Positions 48,235-60,604 are shown, counted from the stretch's first letter. The stretch: 64,000 bases of DNA from Halichoerus grypus (GCF_964656455.1 NC_135717.1:2170001-2234000), one strand, 5' to 3'. Program-made: numbers and translations. The notes: generated by a model not told the origin, from the sequence alone.

Positions 48235-48600
48235 AAACCAGTCCCGTTTTCTGTGTTTGAGTGACAATATGCATAGCCCCAGAGTGGGTATATGATTAGA
48301 TACTGGCCAAATGAGGCATCAGGGAAGGGCTACTGGGTTTCTGGGTTTCTGGGAAAGATGCTCCTCCACAATAAAGGAGAGACCCTCCTTTCCTGTTTTT
48401 TGGCACCAGAAGTGAGGATGTGATGTCTGGAGCTGCGGCAGCCATCCTGTAATGATGAGGTGACTAGCCTGAAGAGGAAAGCCACTGTTCTCTCGAACAA
48501 TGAGAAGGTCTGGTAAGACAGGGTTTGCTTCCTACATGACACTAAGTGATTGGGACTGAGTCCCAACTCCCTCTTTTAGATGGATTATATGCTGGCCAGT
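48235..48600 (+). repeat. Ancient interspersed repeat, family uncertain
   Basis: GGAGCTGCGGCAGCCATCC and nearby blocks resemble an LTR-like mammalian repeat, but I cannot assign a family. Confidence 0.35.
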
Positions 48601-50779
48601 TTGCCAGGGTCCCCACCTGTCCCTCTGGCCTTACTATGGCCCGCTTCACTCACTTAAATCCTTGCTGGACCCTGGGCAGCTCCAGGGAGGATGGGATGAC
48701 TTACACTTACTTGTATGTCCATCCCAGCAGCTGCCAGCACCCAGCTACTGGGCGTGAGGGGTAAGTCGGTCAGACCTGCTCTCCACCTTTGTGCAGCTCA
48801 TGGTCAAGAGAGTCACCCCAACATGGGCTGACAAGAATTGTGATGGGTGTGCCCCTCAGGTCAGGTCAGGCCGTCCTCCCCCAGGGGTGACAGTGCCGCT
48901 GATGCCTCATGCAGGACTAGGAGTTAGGCAGGCAGAGGGAAGGGATCAACGTATCAGAAGAGGAACAGTGTGGGGCCCCAGAAGCCAGAGGAAAAGCAAG
49001 AGGGCTGACGTGGTTGGGGGTGCTATGTGTGGTTTGGGGGTGTCCTAGCCGTCAGTGAGAGGCAAGGGCAGCCTGGACCAGCATGGCAACTGTTGGACGT
49101 GGAGGGGTGAACGGCTTCAGGAGGGAGTTAAGAGTTCAACCAACAGGATGAGTGACTGAGGGTGTGAGAGAGACAGACACACAGTGAGAGAAAGCGGGTG
49201 TCCCCCAGCGTTTTGGCTGCAGGATCAAGTCAGGGGTGGGTGGGGAAGTGCAGGTTTGGGGTCTGAGGGGGTGAGGTTGGCTTCAGGCCTGTGTGGACTG
49301 GTAACCCTTAGTGGATAGGAGGAGGTGGGGTGGGGTCTCAGCACAAACCTCCCCCATTTCAAAACCCATGCTTACCTCTTTGCAGCAGAGAGCAGCCCCA
49401 GGGGATGGGGTCTTAGAACTTCAAAGGTTCACCGAGGCCAGAGGGTATGGCGATTGGCCATCCACATGCCAACGGGCCCTGCGGGTCAGACAGGCCCACG
49501 GGAGACGTCCCAGAGCAGAGTGCCAGGCCTGTTCTGGCCGTCAGCCTCGGAAGCCCGGGCCGTGAGTGGGTGCCACCACGACGGAGGGCACCGGGGGCCA
49601 CGCAGCGGGGTGACCCGTGCAGAACCCCTCCCAGGGGAGCACGTCCTGCAGAGTCGCAGGGCCACAGCTAGTCCCTGCCAATAACCCACATGTCTGTCGA
49701 GGAAATGATGGGAAGGGATAGGGATAGGGAGAGAGGCCCTAGGTATAAAGTACGGGACGGCGTGGGTAGCGTCCTCGGTCATGCACCAAAGTGGGGGGTG
49801 AGAACACACATCGCCTGTCTGGACGGGCGCAGGAGGCTCCGGGGGACGGGCACGGGCACGGGGACGGGATCTACATGGATGGCCTCTTCTAACGTGTGCT
49901 TCCGAAGCCTGTGAACGTTTTCTCTGTTAGAAATGGGTACAGAATTCCAGATTAAAAACCAAGGTGAACTGTCACACCTTCCCGCGGAGCCCCCGGCCCC
50001 CCTGAGGTTCCTGGGTCTTTCACGCTGGCCTCAAGGTGTTCTATACCCCGTGCCAGGTCTGGATTGTTCTCAGGGTCTGTTTGTTTCCCCAGAGCCCCGC
50101 AGCCTGGCTGGGTGGGGGGCGGGGGCCAGGGCAGTGGGGGTGGGACGCTTCCTGTTGCTTTTAGTTTGGGTTCCTGGGGTTTGAAATGGAAACAAAAAGC
50201 CAAGGTTCAGCCTCAGTTGGAACCCACCCCCTCCTCCCACCCCTGCCCTTGGAGATTTCTCTGGTCCCAGGCCCTCAGACACAGGGTGAGGCTTCCTGGA
50301 AGTTGTTGGAACCCCTGCAGAGCATTCTGGGTAATATAGGGGCTGGAGCAGGTGCTTGGAGTGATGTTTCCCCATCAAGCAGCAGAACATCCTGGTTGAC
50401 CCTGGCAGGATGCCGAAGACAAATCCAGGACAGGGAGCAAAGCAGGGCTGGAGGGGGACGCCAACCTAGATAGATACACTTGCGGGGAACGCGGCCCTGG
50501 ACACAGCGGGTTTGGAGGGCAGCATGATGGCACGATGCCAGAGCTCAAAGATGATCCCCTCCTGCACTCCCCTCCCCACCCCCAAAATGTGGCCTGGTTA
50601 GGTAGAAACCCAAGCAGGCTGCCTCCGTGGAAGAGAGGAAACCCACATCCTCTCCCATCCGATCCCGAGACCTGGCCCCACACCGGCCACTTCCCCAGTC
50701 ACTGCGAGGGCAGAGTGGCCCGGCAGTTGCCCCCGGGGCCCTGCCTCTGAACCGGAAGATCCAGTGGAGAGCCTGCGGT
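48601..50779. other. GC-rich intergenic sequence, unassigned
   Basis: No exon or named repeat. Short G-rich runs are at 49713-49729 and 49839-49868. Confidence 0.4.
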
Positions 50780-50975
50780 TGGCAAGTCAGCCAGGCCTGG
50801 CTGGAATTTCAGCTTCCCAGCTGTGTGACCTTGGTCTAGCTACTTAGCCTCTCTGAACCTGCTTTCTCCTGTATAAAATGGAGAAAGGTTTTGGGGTCAG
50901 TAAGTAAAAGAACACGTACAAAGTGCTTGGCACAGAGTAGGAGCTCAAAAAAATAGTTGATAATATTTCCCAACC
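50780..50975 (+). repeat. MIR
   Basis: CAGCTGTGTGACCTTGGTC, TACTTAGCCTCTCTGAACC and AAGTGCTTGGCACAGAGTAG form an almost complete MIR. Confidence 0.87.
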
Positions 50976-52362
50976 TGAGAGCATGGGGTCATTAATCTTC
51001 TGGAGATGTAGGACCCCTCGGGAATCTGAGAAAGCCTGGAGTTTCTCCCCAGAAAAGTGTAGATCTACACATACAACACCATTTCCGGGGCTCCAAGCTG
51101 TGTGGCTGGTGTCCTTGGAGGTAGACCAAGCATCCATCACTGGTGTTATCAGCCTGGCACAGGTTCCCTTCTCGAGCCTGGGGCCCTGGGCTCCCTGGGC
51201 AGGCAGCAAGCCCCACTGTGCATCTCGGATGCCTCCCTGAGCCCTGGGCCAGCTCCCAAGGGAAAACACGGCTTGCAGACTCTGGTGTGGTAACTCGAGC
51301 TGCAGCCCGGCTTTGCAGAGCCCTCTGGCAGTCAACCCACCGCCCAGCCCCACGCAGGCCCCACTCTCCTTCCCAGGCAGCCTCAGGGCTGCCGATCTCC
51401 GGGCTGTTGGCGGCTGACAAATCAGAGCCCGGAGCTAGAGTAGATGATGTCAGGGGTCTTCTTTGAAATCCTCATGTGGTGCGATTCCCCGGGGGGGGCC
51501 AAACCCCAGCCTCCTGCTGACTTCGCCGTTCCATCAGGGATTGACCCAGAACACAGAAACTCATTCCTGACCTTCTCTCCTCCTGCCCCATCTTATTAGC
51601 ACACATAGAGACCTGCGTTCTAGAGCCTGGTAAAATGCCTCGGGGGGAGTATTTTTTTCAGGTATCTTTCCCCATGTATGTCGTCTCTTCACCCCTCCTT
51701 GTCTCCTCCCACCCCCCAAATTACAGGCAAACCGCGAGTTTGGTTATTCTGCACAAGCCTGAGCATCTGAAGCTAGATAAATAAATATAAATAAATCAGC
51801 AGACCTTTTACTCCGGGACCCTCTTCCAGGCACATCTGTCCTTAGAAGTACTTTGCAAGGCAGCATGGGGTCTGAGTGGAAACACGATCGCCTCGGCTTG
51901 GGGAAAATTTACTGCTCAACGTACAGCTCTAGCAAGATGGAAGCAGAAGACCTTCCAGCTCCCGCAGCTCCTCGCGAGGCGGGCGGCTTCTCTGGCCCTA
52001 AATAACCACAGTGGGGCCTCCAGCACGGCCTCTCCGGGCCCAGCACATCCAGCTTGAGTCTGGGGGTTGTTTCGGGGGAGAAAAAAGCCTCACTAACTGG
52101 CCCTTGGGGAATGCTTTTTTTTTTTTAAAGGTGTCGCTTCGCTCTCCCTGGCAAACTCGGATCTTGGTGGTGCAGGGACAAATCATCATCACAGAGGGAT
52201 GAAGGGACCAGGCCCCCTGCCTCGGACACCCCCAATTCCACCACTCGCACCTCTCTGGGCTTTGCGGTGCTCATTTGACTTCTAAGGGTCAAAATGCTAA
52301 AAAAAAAAAAAAAAACCCTGCAGGATGCACAGTGTTGTTTTTTTAGACTGAGATATTTATCA
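50976..52362. other. Intergenic sequence, unassigned
   Basis: It includes a poly(A) run at about 52300-52315 and an AT-rich patch at about 51770-51800. No exon. Confidence 0.4.
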
Positions 52363-52374
52363 AAAGCTCTTTTA

Positions 52375-52574
52375 GGGGAGCCTGGGTGGCTCAGTCGTTA
52401 AGTGTCTGCCTTCGGCTCAGGTCATGATCCCAGGGTCCTGGGATCGAGCCCCTCGTCAGGCTCTCTGCTCCGCGGGAAGCCTGCTTTTCCCTCTCCCACT
52501 CCCCCTGCTTGTGTTCCCTCTCTAGCTGTCGCTCTCACTGCCAAAATAAATAAATAAAATCTTTAAAAAAAAAA
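52375..52574 (+). mobile_element. can-SINE with target duplication
   Basis: It is flanked by AAAGCTCTTTTA at 52363-52374 and 52575-52586. Full-length body and (AAAT)n tail. Confidence 0.95.
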
Positions 52575-52586
52575 AAAGCTCTTTTA

Positions 52587-53814
52587 TTCGTAATTCGTAT
52601 CTTGAATATGTGGCCAAAACCTAGCAGATCAACGCATGCCCACAGTATTTAAGACCAGAAGTTGTTCCTGTATCTGTTAGGAATTGCTTTAAGCTGTAAG
52701 AAACCAAGGACTGAAATAATAGCCATTGAACACAAGATAAAAATTTATTTCTGTCCCATGTAAACAAAACCCAAGCAGTAGTCCTGGGCTCCAAAGTGCC
52801 ATCAGTGACTCAGACTCCTTTTCTCTTTCTTCACCACCCTCTGAGCAGAGTTTCCATTCTCAAGGTCACCTCAAGATCCAAGATGACTGCTGGAGCTCCA
52901 GCCATCACATCTGTAGTCCAGGCAGGAAACTAGAGGAAGGGTTGTTTGTCTGCTTTGTCTTTCCTCCAAACCTTGTCGCCTTACAGTTCCTTGATTCCTC
53001 CCTAGCTGCAAGGGAGGCTGGGATATATGGTCTCTTAGCCGTACACAGTTTCCCAGAATAAAAACAGGATTCTGTTAGTAAGGAAGGGAGTGTGGAGACT
53101 GGGTTGTCAACCAGTAGTTTCTCCCACAGTTCCCATGAACACGCAGACCTAGGATGGAAGCCCAGCCTGCCACCTACCCGGTTGATGAATACTCAGCGTG
53201 GTGCCAGGCTGGACGTGGCCTGCTTTTGGCCACGCCTGGTCGGGTCCATACTTGGAAAGTCTGTAGGAAGGGGTCAAGGGGGCAAATGGCTCTAGAACCC
53301 ACAGGGCCTTTGCTATCTGCTGTGGAGGGAAGCAGAGCTCTCCTGCACACACACTCCCCGTGCCAGCTCCTGGGCAGTGGGAGCAAACCCCATCGAGACC
53401 CGTACCCCACATGCTGGACGGAAAGGAGCGAGGCTGCGCGTATGAACGTGACGTGCAGAGAAGCAGAGAGCCCGTGTGGGGAGAGCAGAGTAAGGGGCTC
53501 TGGCCTCAGGGCTGGAGTCGGTGGGGGGGACCTCCCAGGCAGCCTATGGAAGGACGGGCCCTTCCCAGAGTGACTTGGTAACTTGTCACCCAAATCAGGA
53601 CGTATGCTAGTCAAAGAGGGGCTGTTAGTCATCCCGCCCAAAGCCCAGGTACAAATCAGGTGTGTCCTGGGTAGACTGGGATGTGCGGTCTGCCTGCCTG
53701 CACCCGACACGGGGCCTGACCTTAGCTTTGCAGAAGTGGTTTGCAGGTTACAGAGGGCGCAAGGGTTGAAAACCTCTGCCAGTGATGAAATAATAATTTT
53801 TAAAAAGTTTGTAA
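52587..53814. other. Intergenic sequence downstream of CARD11
   Basis: About 52670-53080 may be an old repeat (AAAAATTTATTTCTGTCCC, CAAGGTCACCTCAAGATCC), unnamed. The rest is unassigned. Confidence 0.35.
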
Positions 53815-54295
53815 ACAAGGAAATGGAGAGATTTTAATGCAAGAAAAATAGTAGCATGGCACGTTTCCTGTTCCGCCCCAACTGCCCTGCCTGGAAATGT
53901 GTATCCGGTGTGTCCCGAGGGCTGGCGGGTGCCCTGGCGTTCCAGGTCCCTGCCCTACAGGAAGCACACCTGCTCCCTGCGTTACATTCATCCGCTGCTC
54001 CGGCTTCCGAGGGGCCGCTGGCCTCCGGCCTGCCGTCGTGTCCTTCGGGGGGGCCTGCCTCCCTGCTGGTGCCACGGGGCAGGACCCCTCGGCCAGGTCA
54101 GCCCCGGGGGTGGGGGGGCACACACCCGTCCCGTTCCCACCGGAGAGTGTCTGTCCCTGCAGCTGCGTCTGCCCCAGGGCTCGCTGGGGGTGGGGGTCCC
54201 CATAACGGGGTGGACGGAGCCCCCTCGCCCCCACAGCACTGCCCGCTGGGGTCCGGACACCCCTGGGAGCTGTGCTCAGACTCCAGGGGCCCGCC
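53815..54295 (-). other. CARD11: CARD11 3' untranslated region (lower boundary tentative)
   Basis: Non-coding sequence follows the TGA. An ATTAAA signal on the minus strand lies at 53838-53833, inside an AT-rich patch that interrupts otherwise GC-rich DNA. Cleavage would fall near 53810-53820, giving a 3' UTR of about 480 bases, in line with what I recall of the human transcript length. The signal is the common ATTAAA variant, so the end is approximate. Confidence 0.5.
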
Positions 54296-54500
54296 TCACA
54301 GCTGGTCCTCGTCCACCCAGACGGTCTTGCGCTGCTCTTCGCTGATCTTGTCTTTGAGGACACGGAGCAGCTCCTCCACGCTGCCCCACATGTCGGCTTC
54401 CACCGTGGAGTACAGGCAGGGTAAGGCTTCTAGCTCCTTCTCCTTCAGCCGGCACAGCCGCAGGAATTCCTCCTCCGTCTCGGGCCGCGGCAGCATCTTC
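54296..54500 (-). CDS. CARD11: CARD11, last coding exon (C-terminus)
   Basis: This 205-bp exon is preceded by CTGCCCACAG. It completes the Arg codon, then encodes [40 protein letters not shown] and a tail ending [11 protein letters not shown], with TGA at 54298-54296. The WVDEDQL end is the known CARD11 C-terminus. The four exons together give about 208 residues of an approximately 1150-residue protein. Earlier exons (CARD, coiled coil, linker, PDZ, SH3) lie beyond the right edge. Changes from my recollection of the human protein are conservative. Confidence 0.96.
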
Positions 54501-56255
54501 CTGTGGGCAGAGGGCGGTGGGGGGACAAGGGGCACTGTGGGAGCTGCGTGCGTGCCCGGCCGGGGGACCGCCGTCTGCCCACGCGTGGGGGTGGGGAGGT
54601 GGGGGGGGGAGCCTCGGGGTGGGGGTGGGGGGCGCTGTGCAGCTGGACCCCCCGCCCACCCCACGGCCACCACCTGCCACCTTCCAGCACACGGCCGTGC
54701 CGCGGGCCCTGTTATTCTGGTCCCTGTGGAGATCCCAAGAGGTGGGGCTTAAAAAAATATCTTTTATTTTTATTTCCTTTAGTTTACTTTAAAAAAGCAA
54801 TTCTTCCATTTTCAGAGCTGGTTGGTTGATTGAGCAGGGGAGCTGTGACACTCCTTAGTCTTATTTAATTGTGGTAGCATGCACGTCCACGTTTCCATCC
54901 TGACCGTTTCTTAAGAGTACGGTTCAGGGGTGTTAAGTTTATCCACATCACCGTGCCTCCAATCTCCAGAACTTTTTCCATCCTGTGAAACTGAGACGCA
55001 CACCCATGAACGCTCTAATTCCCTGCTCACCCTCCCCGGCCCCTGGCGCCACTGTCTACCCGTCTGTGAATCGTCCAGGGCCGTGATGTAAGCTGAATTG
55101 TGCAGTTATCTGTCTTTTCGTGCCTGGCTGATCTCGTGGAGCCTCGTGTCTTCAAGGTGGTCGCAGGTGTCAGAACGTTCTTCCTTTCTAAGGCTGAGTC
55201 ATGGACCACATTCTGTGTATCCATCCATCGACGGCCACTTGGGCTGCTTCTGCCTTTCGACTCTTGGGAATAACGCTGCCGTGAACGTGGGTGAGCAGTG
55301 ATCTTGTTGAGACGGCGCTTTGGATTCTTCCGGGCAGATACCCTGGAGTGGGACCACTGGGTCACACGGTCCTTCTGTGAGGGACCCTCCGAGCCACTGT
55401 CTTCCGCGGTGGCTGCGCCATCTCACGTTCCCGCCCGCAGTGCGCCAGGCTTCTCCCCAGGCTCGCCAACACGTGGCCACTTCTGGTTTCCAGACAGCAG
55501 AACGTGTGCGCAGTGGCGAGCTGGGGACCTTGGTCTTGTGTGCTCTTTCATGGGTTCCCCAGGGCCAGGCACTTAACAGGCGTTCAGTAAAGATCTGGTG
55601 GAAGAGGCGAGTGGCCTCCCCTCCCCTCGCACTTGCAGCATGTGAAGGAGGGCGGGGTCCGGGAGAGCGCCACGTAGTGGCCAGGCCCCAAACCCACAGC
55701 CAGCCCTGCAACAAACACCACCGGCTCTACCTTGAACACGGATTCAGACCTTTCCTCACCACCCGCCAGGTAGGATCCGGGTCCCAGCTCCTGCCTGGGT
55801 GCTCCTAACCCCTGTCTCCACACAGCAGCTGGAGGGAGCCTTTTATGTCCTGTTAGATCACGTCACTCGCATGGTCCGGACCCTCGGCTGCAGGTCGCTC
55901 TCCCCGCGCTGCGCCCCACATGGCCTCCTGCAGCTGTCCCCGCCTCGAGGTCTGCGCCCTTCTCCCTCAGCACCTGCCCGGCCGCCCTCACTGCACTGGG
56001 GCCGCTCGAGTCAGCTTCCCTTCCCCAGCCGCCTGGGTCCCACAGCCATGCCTCCCGGCCCTCGTGCCCCTGGACGTGCTCTGTGTGTGTGGGTTACTGT
56101 CTCCACTGCTAGAGGCTGGGGGTCGTGTCTGCCCTGGGCTGCAGCCGGGCACTCAATGACGATGCCCTAAAGAGGTGAGCAGGGGGACCAAGCAGAGGTG
56201 TGGCAGGGAGGGAGGGGGTGCCAGAGGCCCCGGGAGAGGGGTCTCAGAGTCCTAC
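54501..56255 (-). other. CARD11: CARD11 last intron
   Basis: The intron lies between the last two coding exons, with GTAGGA donor and CCCACAG acceptor. It holds a GC-rich stretch beside the last exon, a minus-strand L1 3' fragment (about 54850-55530) and L2-like GC-rich sequence at about 55830-56160. No further exon is evident. Confidence 0.85.
54850..55530 (-). repeat. L1M 3' fragment, minus strand, CpG-enriched
   Basis: Plus-strand blocks GTATCCATCCATCGACGGCC, GGAATAACGCTGCCGTGAAC, TGGAGTGGGACCACTGGGTC and GCTCGCCAACACGTGGCCAC are the reverse complement of the L1 3' end. It lies in the last CARD11 intron, in the same sense as the gene. Confidence 0.75.
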
Positions 56256-56371
56256 CTGAACCTCTTGATGTTCTTCTCCGACACCCGAATGAAGAGCACG
56301 ATGGGGTAGATCCTGGACTTGATCAAGTCTCTGGTGCAGCTGATTCCAGCCTCCAGCAGACAGTGTTTATC
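56256..56371 (-). CDS. CARD11: CARD11, penultimate coding exon (GUK-like domain)
   Basis: This 116-bp exon starts in phase 0 after GTGCTTGCAG. It encodes [20 protein letters not shown] and then [18 protein letters not shown]. It ends with AG of an Arg codon before GTAGGA. Sequence and phase match the mammalian CARD11 GUK-like domain. Within the family the HCLLEAG and [10 protein letters not shown] segments are core helix and strand. The donor GTAGGA is a little off consensus but acceptable. Confidence 0.95.
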
Positions 56372-56529
56372 CTGCAAGCACAGCGGCCGGCGGTCAGCAG
56401 CCCCTCCAGCCCCTCTGGGTAGCTGAGGCGGGGCCCGGGGTGCAGGGTCAGGCTCCACCGGACAGGGACAGGGGCAGGGGCGAGAGCCCCGAGTGCTCCC
56501 AGCTGCAGCAGGGTGAAGCCCGACCCCTG

Positions 56530-56600
56530 CTTGTCCGCACACTCAGTTCCACAGGCTTGTGCACAGCGGCGGGCGCTGCCGGAGCCCCGGCATCGGGCCC
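56530..56600 (-). repeat. 71-bp inverted repeat, left arm
   Basis: Its reverse complement matches 57386-57456 at about 60 of 71 positions without gaps, with the shared blocks CGATGCCGGGGCT, CCGCTGTGCACA and CCTGTGGAAC. Family unknown. Confidence 0.85.
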
Positions 56601-57385
56601 AAGGTGAGGCAGGCAGCATGAGTGAGTTTTAATGAAAAGCACAATCAACTTCGGGAACACCTGCTACTCCCCTCAGCTTACGAAGGCATTCGTGGTACTA
56701 TCAAGGGTGGAAAACACCCGAAGGGTGAGGTGGGGCTGGACGGTCCTGGGAGCATCTGCAAGGGTTCTCGGGCATGACTCCCTGGCACCCAGGAGCTCAT
56801 CGCTTCTGAAGAAGGACAATCTCTGTGTTGCTCAAAGTGTCACTTCAAAAACCAACCAACCCCAAGAAGCCCTAAGCCTCTGCGCTGAGACAGAACACTA
56901 GTAGAGGAAAGTGTGTGTGTTCCTAAGCGTGCACGAGTGAATTTTCACAACCCGAACCTGCCCCCACCCCTGTGCTCCTTCTGGTCACTGCCCTCGCTCC
57001 CCGCCCGCGTGGCCACTGCCCAGACTCCTAACAGCCCGGATCCATCCGCTGGGCAGCCTCACCTTTCCAGGGACAACCATCTCGGCTCCGACCCTGCCCA
57101 CTCACATCCTATCCGCTCCAACATCAGAATTCCCTAAACTGCTGTGGCCCAGACTTTAAAACCAAATAAACAGTTCCAGGCTGGATAGCTCTGCCCGTGC
57201 TTTCATCTGTGTGAGTGACAACATTGGGGGGGGTGGCATGTGGCAGGTGGCAGATGCGGAGCTCCCGTGGGCACCTGCTCACCCCCCCCACCCCCCTGAG
57301 GTCACCATCCACTGCAGAGCTGACCCCTCAGGTGCTGGGCAGTGCTCAATGGATAGCTTTGCTTTGGAAAGGTCCCAGAAGGACC

Positions 57386-57456
57386 GGGCTCGATGCCGGG
57401 GCTGTGGTGGCGCCCACCGCTGTGCACAGCCCTGTGGAACCAAGTGTGCAGACAAG
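57386..57456 (+). repeat. 71-bp inverted repeat, right arm
   Basis: Partner of 56530-56600, with 785 bases between the arms. Both lie in the same CARD11 intron. Flanks do not match. Confidence 0.85.
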
Positions 57457-57922
57457 AACTCAATGCTTGGGGCCGATAAGGACCACGTTGTCTGGCTCCA
57501 GAAGATTCTAGAACGCATGCAGACACCTCTCCTGCATTGCTGCCAGTTTCCCTCCTGAGGTGAACAGGACTCCTGGCACCCATTTGTTCTCCTTGTCTCT
57601 TGCCCTGACCCAGGCTCCCTGTCTCTGGCCCTTGTTCTCACAGTCAAGCACATGTACAGCCCTGGACGATGTGAATCGGGCATGCCAGTGCCAGGAGCCT
57701 TCAGAAGTAGAAGCTGGTTTCAAATGATCAACGTGCATGTCGGGCCCCAAAGAACAAGGGTGTGTGGAGAGGGAACATGGAGCAGAAGACAAAAGGAAAA
57801 GGAGGAGGTTTGCCCACAGGGAGGTGAGAGCAGCTCTGCACCCCACCCTTGTCCATGGCTGAGGCTGCCTCACAAAGATAACCGGTGGTATCACCCCATC
57901 CAGCCCCCAACCCCCACCTCAC

Positions 57923-58047
57923 CTTGGCGGCCACAGCTTCAATGTTGGCGGGAACAATGCATTCGAAAGTGTTGGGGTTCTTCTCTCGGGAGTAGATGAT
58001 GGTCTCCATCTTCTGCTTCCTGAGGAACTCGTCTCTGGTGACAACAT
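57923..58047 (-). CDS. CARD11: CARD11, third-from-last coding exon (GUK-like domain)
   Basis: This 125-bp exon completes the Asp codon begun in the previous exon, then encodes [20 protein letters not shown] and [20 protein letters not shown] followed by Lys. It is preceded by an acceptor reading CTGTCTGCAG and followed by AAG|GTGAGG. The segment corresponds to the middle of the guanylate-kinase-like domain. It ends in phase 0, matching the start of the next exon. I see no stop or frameshift. Confidence 0.95.
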
Positions 58048-58330
58048 CTGCAGACAGAGGGCCAGTCCTGAGGGCAGCACAAACCTCCCCTTTCTGGGCT
58101 CAACAGAACTCCATGTTGATCTGCTTATGGCCACATTGAAATGAATCCGAGCTCCTCTACTAGACTGTGAGGCTTCTCAACGGCAGAGTCAAGGTCACAC
58201 TTCTTTACACTTCCCACAGCAGCCCACAGAAGAGCTGGTTGGTAAATTCTCAGCGTTAAGTTTCACTGGACAAAGGAGCTCAGGCACTGAGGTGCAATAC
58301 TGGTGAGTTGTCTATCATGACGCATAGACA

Positions 58331-59600
58331 ACTGTCCACCCACCCACCCACCCACCACCCATCCATCCATCCATCCACCCACCCACTCACCCACCCATCA
58401 ACCAACCAACCATCCACCCATGCAACCATTCATCCATCCATCCTTCCACCCATCTATGCATCCATCCCTCCACCCATCCATTCATCTACCCATCCAAACA
58501 ACCATCCAACCAACCATCCACCTACCCACCCACCCATCCAACTGTCCGTCCATCCACCCATCCACCCACCCACCCATCAACCAACCAACCAACCATCCAC
58601 CTGTGCAACCAATCATCCATCCACCCATGCAACCATCCATCCATCCACCCATGCAATCATCCATCCATCCATTCATCCACCCACCCATCCAACCAACCAT
58701 CCATCCATCCATCAACCCACCTGCTCACCTACCCATTATCCATCTAACCATCCATCCATCCATTAATCCACCCATCCATCTACCTATCTATCCACCCATC
58801 CAACCACCCATCCAACCATCCACTCACCCATCCATCCATTCATTTACTCATCCACCTATGCAACCATCCATCCATCCATCCAACCATCCATCCATCTATC
58901 ACCTATCCACCTATCCATTCATCTACTCATCCATCCACCCACCCACCCATTCAACCATTCATCCATCCACCCATGCAACCATCCATCCATCCAACCAACC
59001 ATCCATCCATTCAACCATCCATACATTCATCCCTCCCTCCATCCATCTACCCACCCATCCATCCACTCATCCAACCATTCATCCAACCACCCACCCATCT
59101 ACCTATCCATCTATCCATCCATCCATACATTCATCCCTCCATCCATCCATCCACTCATCCAACCATTCACCCATCCACCCATCCACCCATCCACCTACCT
59201 ATCCATCTATCCACCCATCCACTCACCCATCCATCCATTCATCTACCCATCCACCCATGCAACCATCCATCCATCCACCTATTACCTATCCACCCATCCA
59301 TTCATCTACTCATCCATCCATCCATTCATCCATCCACCCATCTAACCAACCATCTACCCATCCATCCATCCACCCACTCACTCACCCATCCAACCATCCA
59401 TCCATCCCTCCCTCCACCCATCCACCCACCCATCCAACCATCCATCCATCCATCCACCTACCTATCTATCCACCCATCCACCTACGTATCTATCCATCCA
59501 TCCACCCATCCATTCATCTACCCATCCACCAATACACCCATTCATCTGCCTATCTACTCATCCACCTACCCATCCATTCAACCATCTACCCAAGATCCCA
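58331..59600. repeat. (CCAT)n array, about 1.27 kb
   Basis: Imperfect ATCC/ACCC/AACC tetranucleotide units fill the interval within a CARD11 intron, starting about 280 bases from the exon at 57923-58047. The units lack stops in the forward frames, so a meaningless frame of over 400 codons runs through it. Confidence 0.96.
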
Positions 59601-60604
59601 CCATCCCATTAAGTTTTTATTGAAATTTAACATTTATTGGAAATCTACTAAGGATCAATCATTAGAATAAAAATATGATAAAAACATAGCTGTTGTTGTA
59701 CTTGAGAACCTATGATGTAGCTGCGGAGAAGGATGTAAGATACAGTAAACTATGAAACAACTTAGTAGGTGCAGTGCTGGGCTATTTATTGTGGCAGCTG
59801 TGAGGAGATGTGGAGGGAACAGGGGAACAGGCAAGCTTCCTGGAGGAGGAGGTATGTACTGGAGGCCCCACTCACTTGCTGGGTGACCCTGAACACATCT
59901 TTAATCTCTTGACTTCAGATTTCCCATTTATGAAAGGAGGGTGGAGTCAGTCCAGGACTGGAATTCCCTGCTTAGGCCCAGGCCGACCGGGGGAGCCCAC
60001 ACGAGCCCCCAAGTTTGGCATGTACACTACATTATGCACTGGAAGTAAGTGGGAAGGGATCTGGGGGACAGCCAGCAGGGGAGGAGCTGCGGGTGATTTT
60101 GGGGGAGGGAGGCAGCCTAGAACGCCCACCCTACGGTGCCTACAGCTCCCTGGCTGTGAATGAACCAAGGGGAAGACAGAGCATGTTTGCAGAGTTCAGA
60201 GTGGCTACGTGGGATTTCTAAATCAGGCTTTCTACCTAACCTCATATCACCAGGGAGCCAACTGAAAAATGCTTGGAGCCTCAGGCAGGAGTGAGGTCCT
60301 CTACCCAGAGCCTCCCTGCAGGGTGTGTGAGGCTCCCAGATAGGCAGGCAGAGGAAGAGCATGGGAGTGCACACCCTTGAAAGGTTCCTGCACCTGAAGC
60401 TGGGCTTGGGAGGGCCGTGGAGGCATGCGGACTCTGTTGAGATAGGAGGTGGGTGCCGCCGTGGTGGCTGCAGGACCTGGCGCTCAGCGAGCTGTGGGAC
60501 CCACGTCTGCGCCCTTCCTGCTCCACGTGGGGGGCTGAGAACCTGGAACCCATGCTGCGCTTGGCCCCAGGGTAGCCTCTGGCCATCCATGAGCCTCTAA
60601 CTTC

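Larger units (their letters stand above)
56372..57922 (-). other. CARD11: CARD11 intron containing a 71-bp inverted repeat
   Basis: The intron runs between the GTGAGG donor at 57922 and the TTGCAG acceptor at 56372. Its only notable content is the imperfect inverted repeat with arms at 56530-56600 and 57386-57456, listed separately. The rest is unique-looking GC-rich DNA. Confidence 0.85.

Noticed and set aside
53856..54752. A 298-codon plus-strand frame opposite the CARD11 last exon
   Set aside because: It is antisense to a well-supported exon and shows no family features; GC-rich shadow.
58420..59670. A 416-codon open frame rich in His, Pro, Ile and Ser
   Set aside because: It is entirely the CCAT tetranucleotide array read in one frame, which has no stop codons by composition. 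All forward frames show similar peptides. It lies in a CARD11 intron.
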